Below, piece after piece: positions 52,720 to 61,089 of a stretch of DNA of 64,000 nt. How positions within the stretch are numbered: position 1 is the stretch's first letter; each line of letters begins with the position of its first letter. Below the pieces are notes generated by a model. The model saw only the letters and a program-made list of their open reading frames with translations, was not told where the DNA came from and searched no databases. The stretch comes from Enterobacter asburiae (GTDB taxonomy: Bacteria; Pseudomonadota; Gammaproteobacteria; Enterobacterales; Enterobacteriaceae), in NCBI RefSeq assembly GCF_021440515.1, contig NZ_JAKCMV010000016.1, forward strand, positions 1-64,000. Reading direction: 5' to 3'. The translations under genes and the position numbers were made by a program.

Positions 52720-53524
52720 CGGTACGCGTGACGCGATCCTGTCACGCTATTTCCCGCAGTACCGCCTTCTCGCGCCGCAGGCCCATTCCGGGCTTGGCGG
52801 CGCGAGTTGCATTATTGAGCAGGGCGAGCACCGGCTGGTGCTGCGCCAGCACCACGACAGCACTGCGCCATCCTCCCACTTCCGCCGCCAGTTTCGCGCG
52901 CTCAGGCGTCTTCCCGCCGATATCGTCCCTAAACCCTGTTTCTTTATGCAGGGCTGGATGGCGGTCGCGTTTGTTGCGGGTGAGATCAAATCCGGGCTGC
53001 CGGAGCCTGCCGTGCTCGCGGACATGCTGTATCATCTGCACCGGCAGCGGCGGCTGGGCTGGCGGGTAACGCTGTTACCGCTGCTCGAACAGTACTGGCA
53101 GCAGGCATCCCCCTCACGGCGAACGCCGTTCTGGCTCAGGCAGCTTAAAGCCCTGCGCAAAACGGGGGAGCCGCAGCCGCTAAGGCTGGCACCGCTGCAT
53201 ATGGATGTCCATGCCGGGAATATCGTTTACACAGCAAATGGGCCACGGCTCATCGACTGGGAATATGCCGGAGATGGGGATGTGGCGCTGGAGCTGGCGG
53301 CGGTCTGGACGCCGGATGACGCCACGCGCATGCAGCTGATCCGCGCCTACGCCATAAGGGCGAAAATGGATAATACCGCGCTTGCGCGTCAGGTCCGGCG
53401 CTGGCGGCCCTGGGTACTTATGCTGATGGCGGGCTGGTTTGAAATGCGCTTTCAGCAGTCAAATGACAAACATTTTATCGCGCTGGCAGATGACGTCTGG
53501 CGCCAGTTACAAACTAAAGGATAA
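52700..53524 (+). CDS. thiK: Thiamine kinase ThiK
   Basis: ThiK phosphorylates salvaged thiamine. The 274-residue aminoglycoside-phosphotransferase-like kinase has the catalytic loop [10 protein letters not shown] and the metal motif [11 protein letters not shown]. It starts at GTG 52700, inside the end of lpoB in another frame, and aligns from residue 1 with E. coli ThiK of the same length. It is less conserved than its neighbours, as is usual for this gene. Confidence 0.93.
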   Translation: MPFRNSNGTRDAILSRYFPQYRLLAPQAHSGLGGASCIIEQGEHRLVLRQHHDSTAPSSHFRRQFRALRRLPADIVPKPCFFMQGWMAVAFVAGEIKSGLPEPAVLADMLYHLHRQRRLGWRVTLLPLLEQYWQQASPSRRTPFWLRQLKALRKTGEPQPLRLAPLHMDVHAGNIVYTANGPRLIDWEYAGDGDVALELAAVWTPDDATRMQLIRAYAIRAKMDNTALARQVRRWRPWVLMLMAGWFEMRFQQSNDKHFIALADDVWRQLQTKG

Positions 53525-53535
53525 GAGAGGTTCGT

Positions 53536-54561
53536 GTGGGTCCGGTTATGTTGGATGTGGAAGGTTTTGAACTGGATGCGGAGGAGCGCGAGATCCTGGC
53601 GCACCCGCTGGTGGGCGGCCTGATCCTGTTTACGCGCAACTATCACGACCCGGCGCAGCTGCGCGAGCTGGTGCGCCAGATCCGCGCCGCGTCGCGTAAT
53701 CATCTGGTGGTGGCGGTAGATCAGGAAGGCGGTCGCGTACAGCGTTTCCGCGACGGTTTCACCCGCCTGCCTGCGGCGCAGTCTTTTGCCGCACTGCTGG
53801 GTACGGAAGAGGGCGGCAGGCTGGCGCAGGACGCAGGCTGGCTGATGGCCAGCGAAATGATTGCGATGGATATTGATATCAGCTTCGCGCCGGTGCTGGA
53901 CGTGGGGCATATCAGTGCCGCCATCGGCGAGCGCTCGTATCATGAGGATCCGCGTATCGCGCTGGGCATGGCAACGCGCTTTATCGACGGTATGCACGAC
54001 GCGGGCATGAAAACCACCGGCAAGCACTTCCCGGGACACGGCGCGGTGACGGCGGATTCCCATAAAGAAACGCCGCGCGACCCGCGTCCTGAGGCGGAGA
54101 TCCGCGCCAAAGACATGTCGGTCTTCCGCTCGCTGATTACCGATAACAAGCTCGACGCCATCATGCCTGCCCACGTAATTTACAGCGACGTTGATCCGCG
54201 CCCGGCAAGCGGCTCTCCGCACTGGCTGAAAACCGTGCTGCGTCAGGAGTTAGGCTTTAACGGTGTGATCTTCTCTGATGATTTGTCGATGGAAGGGGCG
54301 GCGATCATGGGCAGCTATGCCGAGCGCGGTCAGGCTTCGCTGGATGCGGGTTGCGATATGATCCTGGTCTGCAATAATCGTAAAGGTGCGGTCAGCGTGC
54401 TGGATAACCTGTCGGCGATCAATGCTGAGCGTGTTACACAATTGTATCATAAAGGTTCATTTAGCCGTCAGGAGCTGATGGGCTCGACGCGCTGGAAGAC
54501 GGTCAATGCAGAGCTTGAGGCGCTGAACGAGCGCTGGCTGGCACATAAAGCAGGCCTTTAA
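53536..54561 (+). CDS. nagZ: Beta-N-acetylhexosaminidase NagZ
   Basis: NagZ removes N-acetylglucosamine from anhydromuropeptides during cell-wall recycling; its products feed AmpR-controlled ampC induction in bacteria that have that system. The 341-residue cytoplasmic GH3 enzyme has the catalytic loop [14 protein letters not shown] and the nucleophile Asp in [13 protein letters not shown]. The start is GTG at 53536 after GAGAGG. The length equals E. coli. It is 11 bp after thiK. Confidence 0.96.
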   Translation: MGPVMLDVEGFELDAEEREILAHPLVGGLILFTRNYHDPAQLRELVRQIRAASRNHLVVAVDQEGGRVQRFRDGFTRLPAAQSFAALLGTEEGGRLAQDAGWLMASEMIAMDIDISFAPVLDVGHISAAIGERSYHEDPRIALGMATRFIDGMHDAGMKTTGKHFPGHGAVTADSHKETPRDPRPEAEIRAKDMSVFRSLITDNKLDAIMPAHVIYSDVDPRPASGSPHWLKTVLRQELGFNGVIFSDDLSMEGAAIMGSYAERGQASLDAGCDMILVCNNRKGAVSVLDNLSAINAERVTQLYHKGSFSRQELMGSTRWKTVNAELEALNERWLAHKAGL

Positions 54562-54595
54562 TTCCTCCCGAAAGGCGTAACCTGGTGAGAAGACA

Positions 54596-55138
54596 ATGAT
54601 CATCTATTTACACGGTTTTGACTCAAACAGCCCTGGTAACCATGAGAAGGTGCTGCAATTGCAGTTTATCGATCCGGATGTCCGGCTGATTAGCTACAGC
54701 ACGCGCCATCCGAAGCATGACATGCAGCATCTGCTCAAAGAGGTGGACAAGATGTTGCAGCTTAACGTCGACGATCGCCCGCTGATTTGCGGCGTGGGAC
54801 TGGGCGGATACTGGGCTGAACGCATCGGATTTTTGTGTGACATTCGCCAGGTGGTGTTCAACCCGAACCTGTTCCCCCATGAGAATATGGAAGGCAAGAT
54901 CGACCGCCCGGAAGAGTACGCGGATATCGCCACCAAATGCGTGAGTAACTTCCGTGAAAAGAATCGCGATCGCTGTCTGGTCATCCTGTCGCGTAACGAC
55001 GAAGCGCTGAACAGCGATCGTGCTGCCGATTTGTTACATCATTACTACGAAATCGTCTGGGACGAAGAGCAGGGCCACAAGTTCAAGAACATCTCTCCCC
55101 ACCTGCAACGCATCAAAGCCTTTAAAACGCTGGGCTGA
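54596..55138 (+). CDS. ycfP: UPF0227 alpha/beta-hydrolase-like protein YcfP
   Basis: A 180-residue protein with an alpha/beta-hydrolase look: [16 protein letters not shown] at the N-terminus and a His near the C-terminus ([10 protein letters not shown]). The nucleophile elbow reads [10 protein letters not shown], with Gly where an active Ser is normally found; E. coli YcfP has the same change as I recall it. It may be a non-catalytic member or use another residue. The function is unknown. It ends the hinT-nagZ run. Confidence 0.93.
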   Translation: MIIYLHGFDSNSPGNHEKVLQLQFIDPDVRLISYSTRHPKHDMQHLLKEVDKMLQLNVDDRPLICGVGLGGYWAERIGFLCDIRQVVFNPNLFPHENMEGKIDRPEEYADIATKCVSNFREKNRDRCLVILSRNDEALNSDRAADLLHHYYEIVWDEEQGHKFKNISPHLQRIKAFKTLG

Positions 55139-55160
55139 TGCCCACTGGCGAACCTTTCAG

Positions 55161-55195
55161 GCCCGGCGGCGTCAGCGTGCCGGGCTTTCTTTTTG
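55161..55195 (+). terminator. ycfP terminator
   Basis: GCCCGGC / GCCGGGC around an 11-base loop is followed by TTTCTTTTT, 23 bp past the ycfP stop. Confidence 0.88.
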
Positions 55196-55226
55196 CTAAA
55201 GTTGTACAAATATCCATCATCAAAAC

Positions 55227-55240
55227 TTGATGCACATCAA
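55227..55240 (+). promoter_or_regulatory. FNR box upstream of ndh
   Basis: TTGATGCACATCAA is a perfect FNR consensus (TTGAT-N4-ATCAA), about 136 bp before the ndh start. FNR represses ndh without oxygen in E. coli, so the same is expected here. Confidence 0.92.
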
Positions 55241-55257
55241 TTTTGGTATGACCAATG
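55241..55257 (+). promoter_or_regulatory. PdhR box upstream of ndh
   Basis: TTTTGGTATGACCAATG carries the exact TTGGT-N3-ACCAA core of the PdhR operator and directly abuts the FNR box. In E. coli PdhR represses ndh until pyruvate rises. The promoter -10 is probably TATTCT at 55270-55275. Confidence 0.85.
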
Positions 55258-55375
55258 CGCCGCGCGTGCTATTCTCAATGCACCTGAATGGTTTCAGTGC
55301 TGTAACCTGTTGTTAAATAAGGGTTATTGTTATAACTTTTAATTAACAATTGGTTAATAATTTGAGGGGGTCACG

Positions 55376-56680
55376 TTGACTACACCATTGAAAAAGATAG
55401 TGATTGTAGGCGGTGGTGCTGGCGGGCTGGAGCTGGCGACACAGTTGGGTAAGAAGCTGGGTCGCGGCAAAAAAGCCAAAATTACGCTGGTCGATCGTAA
55501 CCACAGCCACCTGTGGAAACCGCTGCTGCACGAAGTGGCAACCGGTTCGCTGGATGAAGGCGTGGATGCGCTGAGCTATCTGGCCCACGCGCGTAATCAC
55601 CACTTCCAGTTCCAGCTGGGTTCCGTGATGGATATTAACCGCGAAAGCAAAACCATTACCCTGGCTGAGCTGCGCGACGATAAAGGCGAGCTGCTGGTGC
55701 CGGAGCGCAAGCTGCCGTACGACACGCTGGTGATGGCGCTCGGCAGTACGTCGAACGATTTCAACACGCCGGGCGTGAAGGAAAACTGCATCTTCCTGGA
55801 TAACCCGCACCAGGCGCGTCGTTTCCACCAGGAGATGCTGAACCAGTTCCTGAAATACTCCAGCAACCTGGGCGCAAACGGCAAGGTTAACATCGCGATT
55901 GTGGGCGGCGGGGCGACGGGCGTTGAGCTGTCTGCCGAGCTGCACAACGCGGTGAAACAGCTGCACAGCTACGGCTATAAAGGGCTGACCAGCGAAGCGC
56001 TGAACGTCACGCTGGTCGAGGCGGGCGAGCGTATTCTGCCTGCGCTGCCGCCGCGTATTTCCGGTGCGGCGCACAATGAACTAACCAAGCTGGGCGTACG
56101 CGTTCTGACCCAGACGATGGTGACCAGCGCCGACGAAGGCGGTCTGCATACCAAAGATGGCGAGTACATTAAGGCAGATCTGATGGTCTGGGCGGCAGGG
56201 ATCAAAGCGCCTGATTTCATGAAAGATATCGGCGGCCTGGAAACGAACCGTATCAACCAGCTGGTGACCGAGCCGACGCTGCAAACGACCCGCGATCCGG
56301 ATATCTACGCGATTGGCGACTGCGCCTCCTGCGCGCGTCCGGAAGGGGGCTTTGTACCGCCGCGCGCTCAGGCCGCGCACCAGATGGCGAGCCTCGTGCT
56401 GCACAACATTCTGGCGCAGCGCAAGGGCAAACCAATGAAAGCCTACGTCTATAAAGACCACGGTTCACTGGTATCGCTCTCTAACTACTCCACCGTGGGC
56501 AGCCTGATGGGTAACCTGATGCGCGGATCCATGATGGTAGAAGGGCGTATCGCCCGCTTCGTGTACATCTCCCTGTACCGTATGCACCAGATTGCGCTGC
56601 ACGGCTACTTCAAAACCGGCCTGATGATGCTGGTGGGCCGTATTAACCGCGTGATCCGTCCTCGCCTCAAACTGCACTAA
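55376..56680 (+). CDS. ndh: NADH dehydrogenase II
   Basis: Ndh is the single-subunit, non-proton-pumping NADH:quinone oxidoreductase of aerobic respiration. The 434-residue flavoprotein has the FAD motif [16 protein letters not shown], the NADH motif [17 protein letters not shown] and the second FAD motif YAIGDCASC. The C-terminal region ([20 protein letters not shown]) anchors it to the membrane. The start is TTG at 55376 after GAGGGGG, and length equals E. coli. A 5' leader of about 100 nt precedes it. Confidence 0.96.
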   Translation: MTTPLKKIVIVGGGAGGLELATQLGKKLGRGKKAKITLVDRNHSHLWKPLLHEVATGSLDEGVDALSYLAHARNHHFQFQLGSVMDINRESKTITLAELRDDKGELLVPERKLPYDTLVMALGSTSNDFNTPGVKENCIFLDNPHQARRFHQEMLNQFLKYSSNLGANGKVNIAIVGGGATGVELSAELHNAVKQLHSYGYKGLTSEALNVTLVEAGERILPALPPRISGAAHNELTKLGVRVLTQTMVTSADEGGLHTKDGEYIKADLMVWAAGIKAPDFMKDIGGLETNRINQLVTEPTLQTTRDPDIYAIGDCASCARPEGGFVPPRAQAAHQMASLVLHNILAQRKGKPMKAYVYKDHGSLVSLSNYSTVGSLMGNLMRGSMMVEGRIARFVYISLYRMHQIALHGYFKTGLMMLVGRINRVIRPRLKLH

Positions 56681-56688
56681 TCCTCTTA

Positions 56689-56716
56689 CCCCTCCGGCTT
56701 TCCGGAGGGGTTTTTA
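56689..56716 (+). terminator. ndh terminator
   Basis: CCCCTCCGG / CCGGAGGGG with a CTTT loop and five T residues lies 8 bp past the ndh stop. Confidence 0.95.
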
Positions 56717-56860
56717 GCATATCATGCTGTAATTCCCTCCCTGACTGCTTAAGAGTTCTCTTAAACAGGCTCAATGCTCGGTTTTTGATCCTTTATCTGA
56801 TTGGCGACGGCTCTTCTGCATTGCAAAATTGTTACCAATGGCAACAAAGGAGGAAGTCCC

Positions 56861-57400
56861 GTGAATAAATCAATGTTGGCGGGTATAGGGATTGGCGTTG
56901 CAGCCGCGTTAGGCGTGGCGGCAGTAGCCAGTCTGAACGTGCTTGACCGCGGCCCGCAGTATGCGCAGGTTATTTCAGCTACCCCGATTAAAGAGTCCGT
57001 TAAAACGCCCCGTAAGGAGTGCCGTAACGTGGCGGTGACGCATCGCCGTCCGGTGCAGGATGAAAACCGTATCGCCGGTTCCGTTCTGGGCGCGGTAGCG
57101 GGTGGGGTGATTGGTCATCAGTTTGGCGGTGGCCGGGGTAAAGACGTCGCGACCGTTGTCGGAGCGCTGGGCGGCGGCTATGCAGGCAACCAGGTGCAGG
57201 GCGCGATGCAGGACAACGATACCTACACCACGACCCAGCAGCGTTGCAAAACCGTCTACGACAAGTCAGAAAAAATGCTCGGTTACGACGTAACCTACAA
57301 GATTGGCGATCAGCAGGGCAAAATCCGTATGGATAAAGACCCCGGTACGCAGATCCCGCTGGACGGGAACGGTCAGCTGGTCTTAAACAACAAAGTGTAA
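56861..57400 (+). CDS. ycfJ: Glycine-zipper protein YcfJ
   Basis: A 179-residue envelope protein with an N-terminal hydrophobic segment (MLAGIGIGVAAALGVAAVAS) and a Gly-rich glycine-zipper stretch (VLGAVAGGVIGHQFGGGRGK to GGGYAGNQVQG, about 75-120), of the Rick-17kDa/SlyB-like type. The function is unknown; relatives affect outer-membrane integrity. The start is GTG at 56861 after AAGGAGGAAG; the open frame 20 codons upstream is not supported. Confidence 0.92.
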   Translation: MNKSMLAGIGIGVAAALGVAAVASLNVLDRGPQYAQVISATPIKESVKTPRKECRNVAVTHRRPVQDENRIAGSVLGAVAGGVIGHQFGGGRGKDVATVVGALGGGYAGNQVQGAMQDNDTYTTTQQRCKTVYDKSEKMLGYDVTYKIGDQQGKIRMDKDPGTQIPLDGNGQLVLNNKV

Positions 57401-57446
57401 AACCACGTTTAAAAACAGAGCGTAAAAAAGATGTTCTCTTGATTTA

Positions 57447-57481
57447 GCTCCTCACGCGCTCAGGCTGAGGAGCTTTTTTTG
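57447..57481 (+). terminator. ycfJ terminator
   Basis: GCTCCTCA / TGAGGAGC is followed by eight T residues and ends 3 bp before the stop of the convergent iutA-type gene. Confidence 0.93.
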
Positions 57482-57484
57482 TCC

Positions 57485-59686
57485 TTAGAACGTCAGCGCG
57501 TAGTTCAGGCCAAAGGTACGCCCGCGCCCTTTGTACTCATACAGCGCGGCGTTGCCGTAGGTTGGGCTATACAGCAGCGGCGCGCGCTGGCCCCAGACGG
57601 TGGTGTACTGCTTGTCCAGCAGGTTCTCGATGCTGAACGACAGTTTGCCGAGCGGGAGCTGATAGCTGCCGAGGAAATCCACGGTGTTGTAGCCATCCAG
57701 CCTGTTGCCCGCCGCATCGGTCAGATCGAAGGTTTGCTGAGTCTGGATCCGCAGGGACCACGGCTCCGGCGCCCAGCCCACGTAGGCGGTGGCTTTCGAC
57801 GGCGAGGCCTGGGTGACGTCCCATTTCTCCCATGAGCCGTTGGTATTAATCTCCGACTTCAGCACGTTGAAGTTACCCCCCAGGCTCCACTCGCTTTCAG
57901 GGATAAAGTAATCCACCGCGCCTTCCACGCCGTAAATGCGGCGCTTCTGCGGGTTCACGTCGATCGTCATGTCGCTGCGGTTGATATCGATGGATTTGTC
58001 AGAGAGCGAATAATAGGCGGCAATCTGGGTGCGCAGGCTGTCGCCGGTGTAGCGCCAGCCCAGCTCGTAGGAATCGACCTTAATGCCTTCAAGCTTCGCG
58101 TCGTTCGGGTTGACGCTTTTGATCAGCGCCAGATGGCCCTGTGCATCAGCCGCCCTGTAAGAGCCATTGCCGTAATATTTGCCCGGATCCGGCAGCTCAA
58201 CGCCCTGCGAGAAATTAACCCACGCCTGCTGGCGCTGGGTGATGTGCGCGAGGATCCCGGCGTTAAACAGCACGTTGTCATAATCGGTTTTGCCGCCCGG
58301 GATCGCGTCCGCCGAGGTGGCTTTGCCGTTGGCGATAGCCTGCTGCTGGGTATATCCCACGAAATCATCAACGCGGTTTTCGGTCCACTGGTAGCGCACA
58401 CCGCCGCTCAGGGTGAAGACGTCGTTGATGTCATAGCTGTTTTGCAGGAACGGGGCGAAGTTAGTGATGCTGTAGCCCGGATAACGCCCGGTAGAGAAGA
58501 TGGAACGGTTGTTCATCCCGCCCGACGGAACGGAATTCGCCAGGTCAAAGAACATCTGGTTGGAGTCGAAGGTTTCGTGATCCGCATCCAGACCCCAGGT
58601 CACCTGCCAGCCGTCGAGCGGCGAGCTGTTAAGGGTGACTTTGGCGCCGTACTGATCGGTATTTTGCTCAGAGGCGGCGAAGCTGGTGACGTTTTTATTT
58701 CTATCCACCGTCGGGAAGGGGTAGAAGCGCAGGGATTCGTCGCGATAGTAAATCTGCCCGACCAGCTCCTGTCCCCAAAAATCGGTATCGGAATATTGCA
58801 GGCTGACCAGATGGCGCTCGGTGCCCGGAATACGATCCGAACTAAAGCCGCTGCGGGTGCGGGCCGTGCCGCTGCCGGTCACCGCGCTCATGTTTTTATC
58901 CAGATAAAGCCCGTAGTCGTCGTCGCCCTGGCTTTTGTAATACTGGGTCACCACCTGAAGCTGGCGGGTAGCGTCTATCTCAATGGTGCCGGTGCCCATC
59001 ACGTCCAGGCGATCCGAGTGCTGCAATCCGGTCTGGGTATTGTCGAAGGTGAGGGCATCCCCGTTGCCGTCATACCAGCCGCCGAAACGCTGATACGCCA
59101 CGGAAAGACGCCCGGAGGCGTTATCGTTGCCGCCGCTGACGGCTGCCGCCACGCGCTCGTCATGGTCGTCGCTATTGTTAAAGCCGGTTTTACTGCCTAG
59201 CTCCAAATCGACCTGGGTTTCAGGCTGGCCTTTTTTGGTGACGATGTTAATCAGCCCCCCGGTACTGCCGCCGCCGTAGAGGGCGGTTGAGCCGGAAATG
59301 ACTTCGATATGTTCGATGTTAAACGGGTCGATGGCGTCGAGCTGGCGGCTGTCGGTACGTGAGGAGTTCAGGCGCACCCCGTCAATGAGCACCACAATCG
59401 CGCGGCCGCGCATGTTCATCCCGTAGTTGGTTCGCCCCTGGCTGCTGACATCCATGCCGGGAATTAACTGCCCAAGAATATCCTTGAACTCTTTGCCGCC
59501 CTGAACCTGCTGTTCAATTTCACGGCCTTCAATGATCCAGGTAGTCTGAGCCATTTCCGCCACGGTGCGGTGGCTGCGGTTAGCGCTGACAATCAGGTTC
59601 TCTTCATTGGTTTGTTCGGCGTAAAGCGGCATCGCGATCGCGAGCAGCACAGGGTTGAGCACCCAGAGGCTCTTCTTCATCATCAT
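57485..59686 (-). CDS. iutA: IutA-type TonB-dependent aerobactin receptor
   Basis: A 733-residue outer-membrane receptor close in length and sequence to IutA, the ferric-aerobactin receptor. Features in order are a signal peptide ending near LYAEQ, a TonB box EENLIVSAN, a plug with MNMRGRAIVVLIDGVRLNSS and GSTALYGGGSTGGLINIV, and a barrel with SQGVELPDPGKYYG, ending GLNYALTF. No iucABCD aerobactin genes flank it, so it probably takes up aerobactin-like siderophores made by other cells or encoded elsewhere. In E. coli ycfJ is followed by comR; this gene sits between them. Up to three ATG codons at the start leave a small ambiguity. Confidence 0.85.
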   Translation of the reverse strand: MMMKKSLWVLNPVLLAIAMPLYAEQTNEENLIVSANRSHRTVAEMAQTTWIIEGREIEQQVQGGKEFKDILGQLIPGMDVSSQGRTNYGMNMRGRAIVVLIDGVRLNSSRTDSRQLDAIDPFNIEHIEVISGSTALYGGGSTGGLINIVTKKGQPETQVDLELGSKTGFNNSDDHDERVAAAVSGGNDNASGRLSVAYQRFGGWYDGNGDALTFDNTQTGLQHSDRLDVMGTGTIEIDATRQLQVVTQYYKSQGDDDYGLYLDKNMSAVTGSGTARTRSGFSSDRIPGTERHLVSLQYSDTDFWGQELVGQIYYRDESLRFYPFPTVDRNKNVTSFAASEQNTDQYGAKVTLNSSPLDGWQVTWGLDADHETFDSNQMFFDLANSVPSGGMNNRSIFSTGRYPGYSITNFAPFLQNSYDINDVFTLSGGVRYQWTENRVDDFVGYTQQQAIANGKATSADAIPGGKTDYDNVLFNAGILAHITQRQQAWVNFSQGVELPDPGKYYGNGSYRAADAQGHLALIKSVNPNDAKLEGIKVDSYELGWRYTGDSLRTQIAAYYSLSDKSIDINRSDMTIDVNPQKRRIYGVEGAVDYFIPESEWSLGGNFNVLKSEINTNGSWEKWDVTQASPSKATAYVGWAPEPWSLRIQTQQTFDLTDAAGNRLDGYNTVDFLGSYQLPLGKLSFSIENLLDKQYTTVWGQRAPLLYSPTYGNAALYEYKGRGRTFGLNYALTF

Positions 59687-59737
59687 TCCTTATTGAGCTT
59701 AAGCTCTTTTTATTAGCAGGTATTGGTAAACAGAAAA

Positions 59738-59778
59738 ACGCAAATGCGAATAATGAAGAGAATAAATCGCATTATCAA
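59738..59778 (-). promoter_or_regulatory. Fur-like operator region of the iutA-type gene
   Basis: On the minus strand TTGATAATGCGATTTATTC is followed by ATTATTCGCATTTGC. Both are Fur-type AT-rich hexamer arrays within 100 bp of the start. The element GCAAATGCGAA (59740-59750, plus strand) is identical to one before fhuE and in the same orientation to the gene. Confidence 0.55.
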
Positions 59779-59845
59779 CCTCATAAAAATGAGGGGGTTA
59801 TGCGGCTAAAGAGGAGTGAGAAAAGAGGGGGATAAGAAACAGAAA

Positions 59846-59861
59846 GGGCGGCGAACCGCCC
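59846..59861 (-). terminator. comR terminator
   Basis: GGGCGG / CCGCCC with a 4-base CGAA loop lies 8 bp past the comR stop. On the minus strand it is followed by TTTCTGTTTCTT. Confidence 0.75.
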
Positions 59862-59868
59862 TCAGGGA

Positions 59869-60504
59869 TCAGGCTTTGATAAGTTCTGGCCACAGGCGCA
59901 GCGTGGTGCGCGTAATGCCCTGTAGCTTTTCGAGGCTCGCGCCTTCACGAGCGCTGATCGACATCCCTTGCAGGATGCAGCTCAGATACTGCGACAGCGC
60001 CTGCGGGTGGCAGTGCGCGGGAAGTTCCCCGCGACCCTGGCGCTCGGTCAGAAACGTACAAAGCGTTTCTTCCTGCATGGCGTGGCGCGACTTCACGGTA
60101 TTGGCGATCTCTTTCGACGAGGCCGCCAGCGTCGCGGAGGTGTTAATCATAAAGCAGCCCGCCGGGGTGTCTTTACTGGTGAAGCAGGTGGCGACGGCGG
60201 TGAAGTAGTCCTGCAACGCCTGTTCTACCGTTTTCTCTTCGCAGAAAAGCTGCGCTTCGTGTTTCGCCGCGAAGCGCGAGATGTACCTGTCCAGCACCGC
60301 TCTGAACAGCCCCTCTTTATTGGTGAATTCAGCGTACAGCGTCGGTGCTTTTGCCCCTGTGGCCTCCACTAAATCGGAGAGCGAGGTGGCTTCATACCCG
60401 TGCTGCCAGAAGAGCGTCATGGCCTTATCGAGCGCCGCATCCCTGTCGAACACTTTTGGTCGGCCACGGCTTTTCTTAGCGCAACTCGTTACGTCGGTTG
60501 TCAT
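59869..60504 (-). CDS. comR: TetR-family repressor ComR
   Basis: A 211-residue TetR-type regulator matching E. coli ComR (YcfQ), which represses the divergent bhsA (comC) gene and releases it with copper. The helix-turn-helix (about 30-65) reads HGYEATSLSDLVEATGAKAP. The ligand domain holds Cys residues (AQLFCEEK, AVATCFTSKD, AGCFMINT) that could bind copper, an inference. CACH residues late in the protein (AHCHPQAL) add to this. It is divergent from bhsA across 244 bp with repeated TAACG/CGTTA arms. Confidence 0.87.
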   Translation of the reverse strand: MTTDVTSCAKKSRGRPKVFDRDAALDKAMTLFWQHGYEATSLSDLVEATGAKAPTLYAEFTNKEGLFRAVLDRYISRFAAKHEAQLFCEEKTVEQALQDYFTAVATCFTSKDTPAGCFMINTSATLAASSKEIANTVKSRHAMQEETLCTFLTERQGRGELPAHCHPQALSQYLSCILQGMSISAREGASLEKLQGITRTTLRLWPELIKA

Positions 60505-60632
60505 GTGCCGTTGGTCCTCTGTTGGTTTGTTGAATGACCATTATAAAAATAATAGCCAGTGACCACCAGCGCAGATTAGTTAAAAATAAATTAATCATAT
60601 GGGTATGAAAAATAAGGGATTTAAAATTAACT

Positions 60633-60716
60633 TAACGGTCGTTATAAAAAGATGTTGACGCGTGACCTGGATCACATTTATTATTTACCTATCGATCGTT
60701 AAGTAAATAACTAACG
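60633..60716 (+). promoter_or_regulatory. bhsA promoter with repressor and CRP-like sites
   Basis: TTGACG (60655-60660), an 18-bp spacer and TATTAT (60679-60684) form a good promoter. TAACG-GT-CGTTA (60633-60644) lies just upstream, and CGTTA (60697-60701) with TAACG (60712-60716) just downstream, a likely ComR operator set. The spacer contains CGTGACCTGGATCACA, a near-perfect CRP palindrome. The rest of the 244-bp gap shows nothing else. Confidence 0.6.
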
Positions 60717-60748
60717 ACCCCCAAATCATCTGCCTAAAGGTATAAATC

Positions 60749-61006
60749 ATGAAAAACGTAAAAACCCTCATCGCTGCTGCCGTTCTTAGCTCAATGTCTT
60801 TCGCAAGCTTCGCGGCTGTTGAAGTTCAGTCGACGCCTGCCGATCAGCATAAAGTCGGCACTATTTCTGCCACCGCAGGCACTAACCTGAGCTCTCTGGA
60901 AGATCAGCTGGCGCAAAAAGCTGACGAAATGGGCGCGAAATCCTTCCGCATAACCTCTGTAACCGGTCCAAACACCCTTCACGGTACCGCGGTAATTTAC
61001 AAATAA
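60749..61006 (+). CDS. bhsA: Outer-membrane stress protein BhsA
   Basis: An 85-residue secreted protein of the YhcN/DUF1471 family with a signal peptide ending at ASFA-AVEV. E. coli BhsA (YcfR, ComC) alters surface hydrophobicity and biofilm, is induced by many stresses and lowers outer-membrane copper permeability. The mature domain has the family pattern HKVGTISATAGTNLSSLEDQ and ends HGTAVIYK. The comR-bhsA arrangement matches E. coli. Confidence 0.95.
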   Translation: MKNVKTLIAAAVLSSMSFASFAAVEVQSTPADQHKVGTISATAGTNLSSLEDQLAQKADEMGAKSFRITSVTGPNTLHGTAVIYK

Positions 61007-61047
61007 GCCCTGCATAAACCCTCATTTATGTATGCCACTGCTATAAA

Positions 61048-61080
61048 AAAAGGCCCCGCATCGCTGCGGGGCCTTTTTTA
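61048..61080. terminator. Bidirectional terminator between bhsA and ldtC
   Basis: AGGCCCCGCA / TGCGGGGCCT with a 4-base loop is flanked by A residues on the left and six T residues on the right. It can end both convergent genes. Confidence 0.95.
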
Positions 61081-61089
61081 TGCGGGTAG

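Noticed and set aside
58133-59200. 355-residue plus-strand frame opposite the iutA-type gene
   Set aside because: Antisense shadow of a GC-rich gene; the minus frame has clear TonB receptor motifs.
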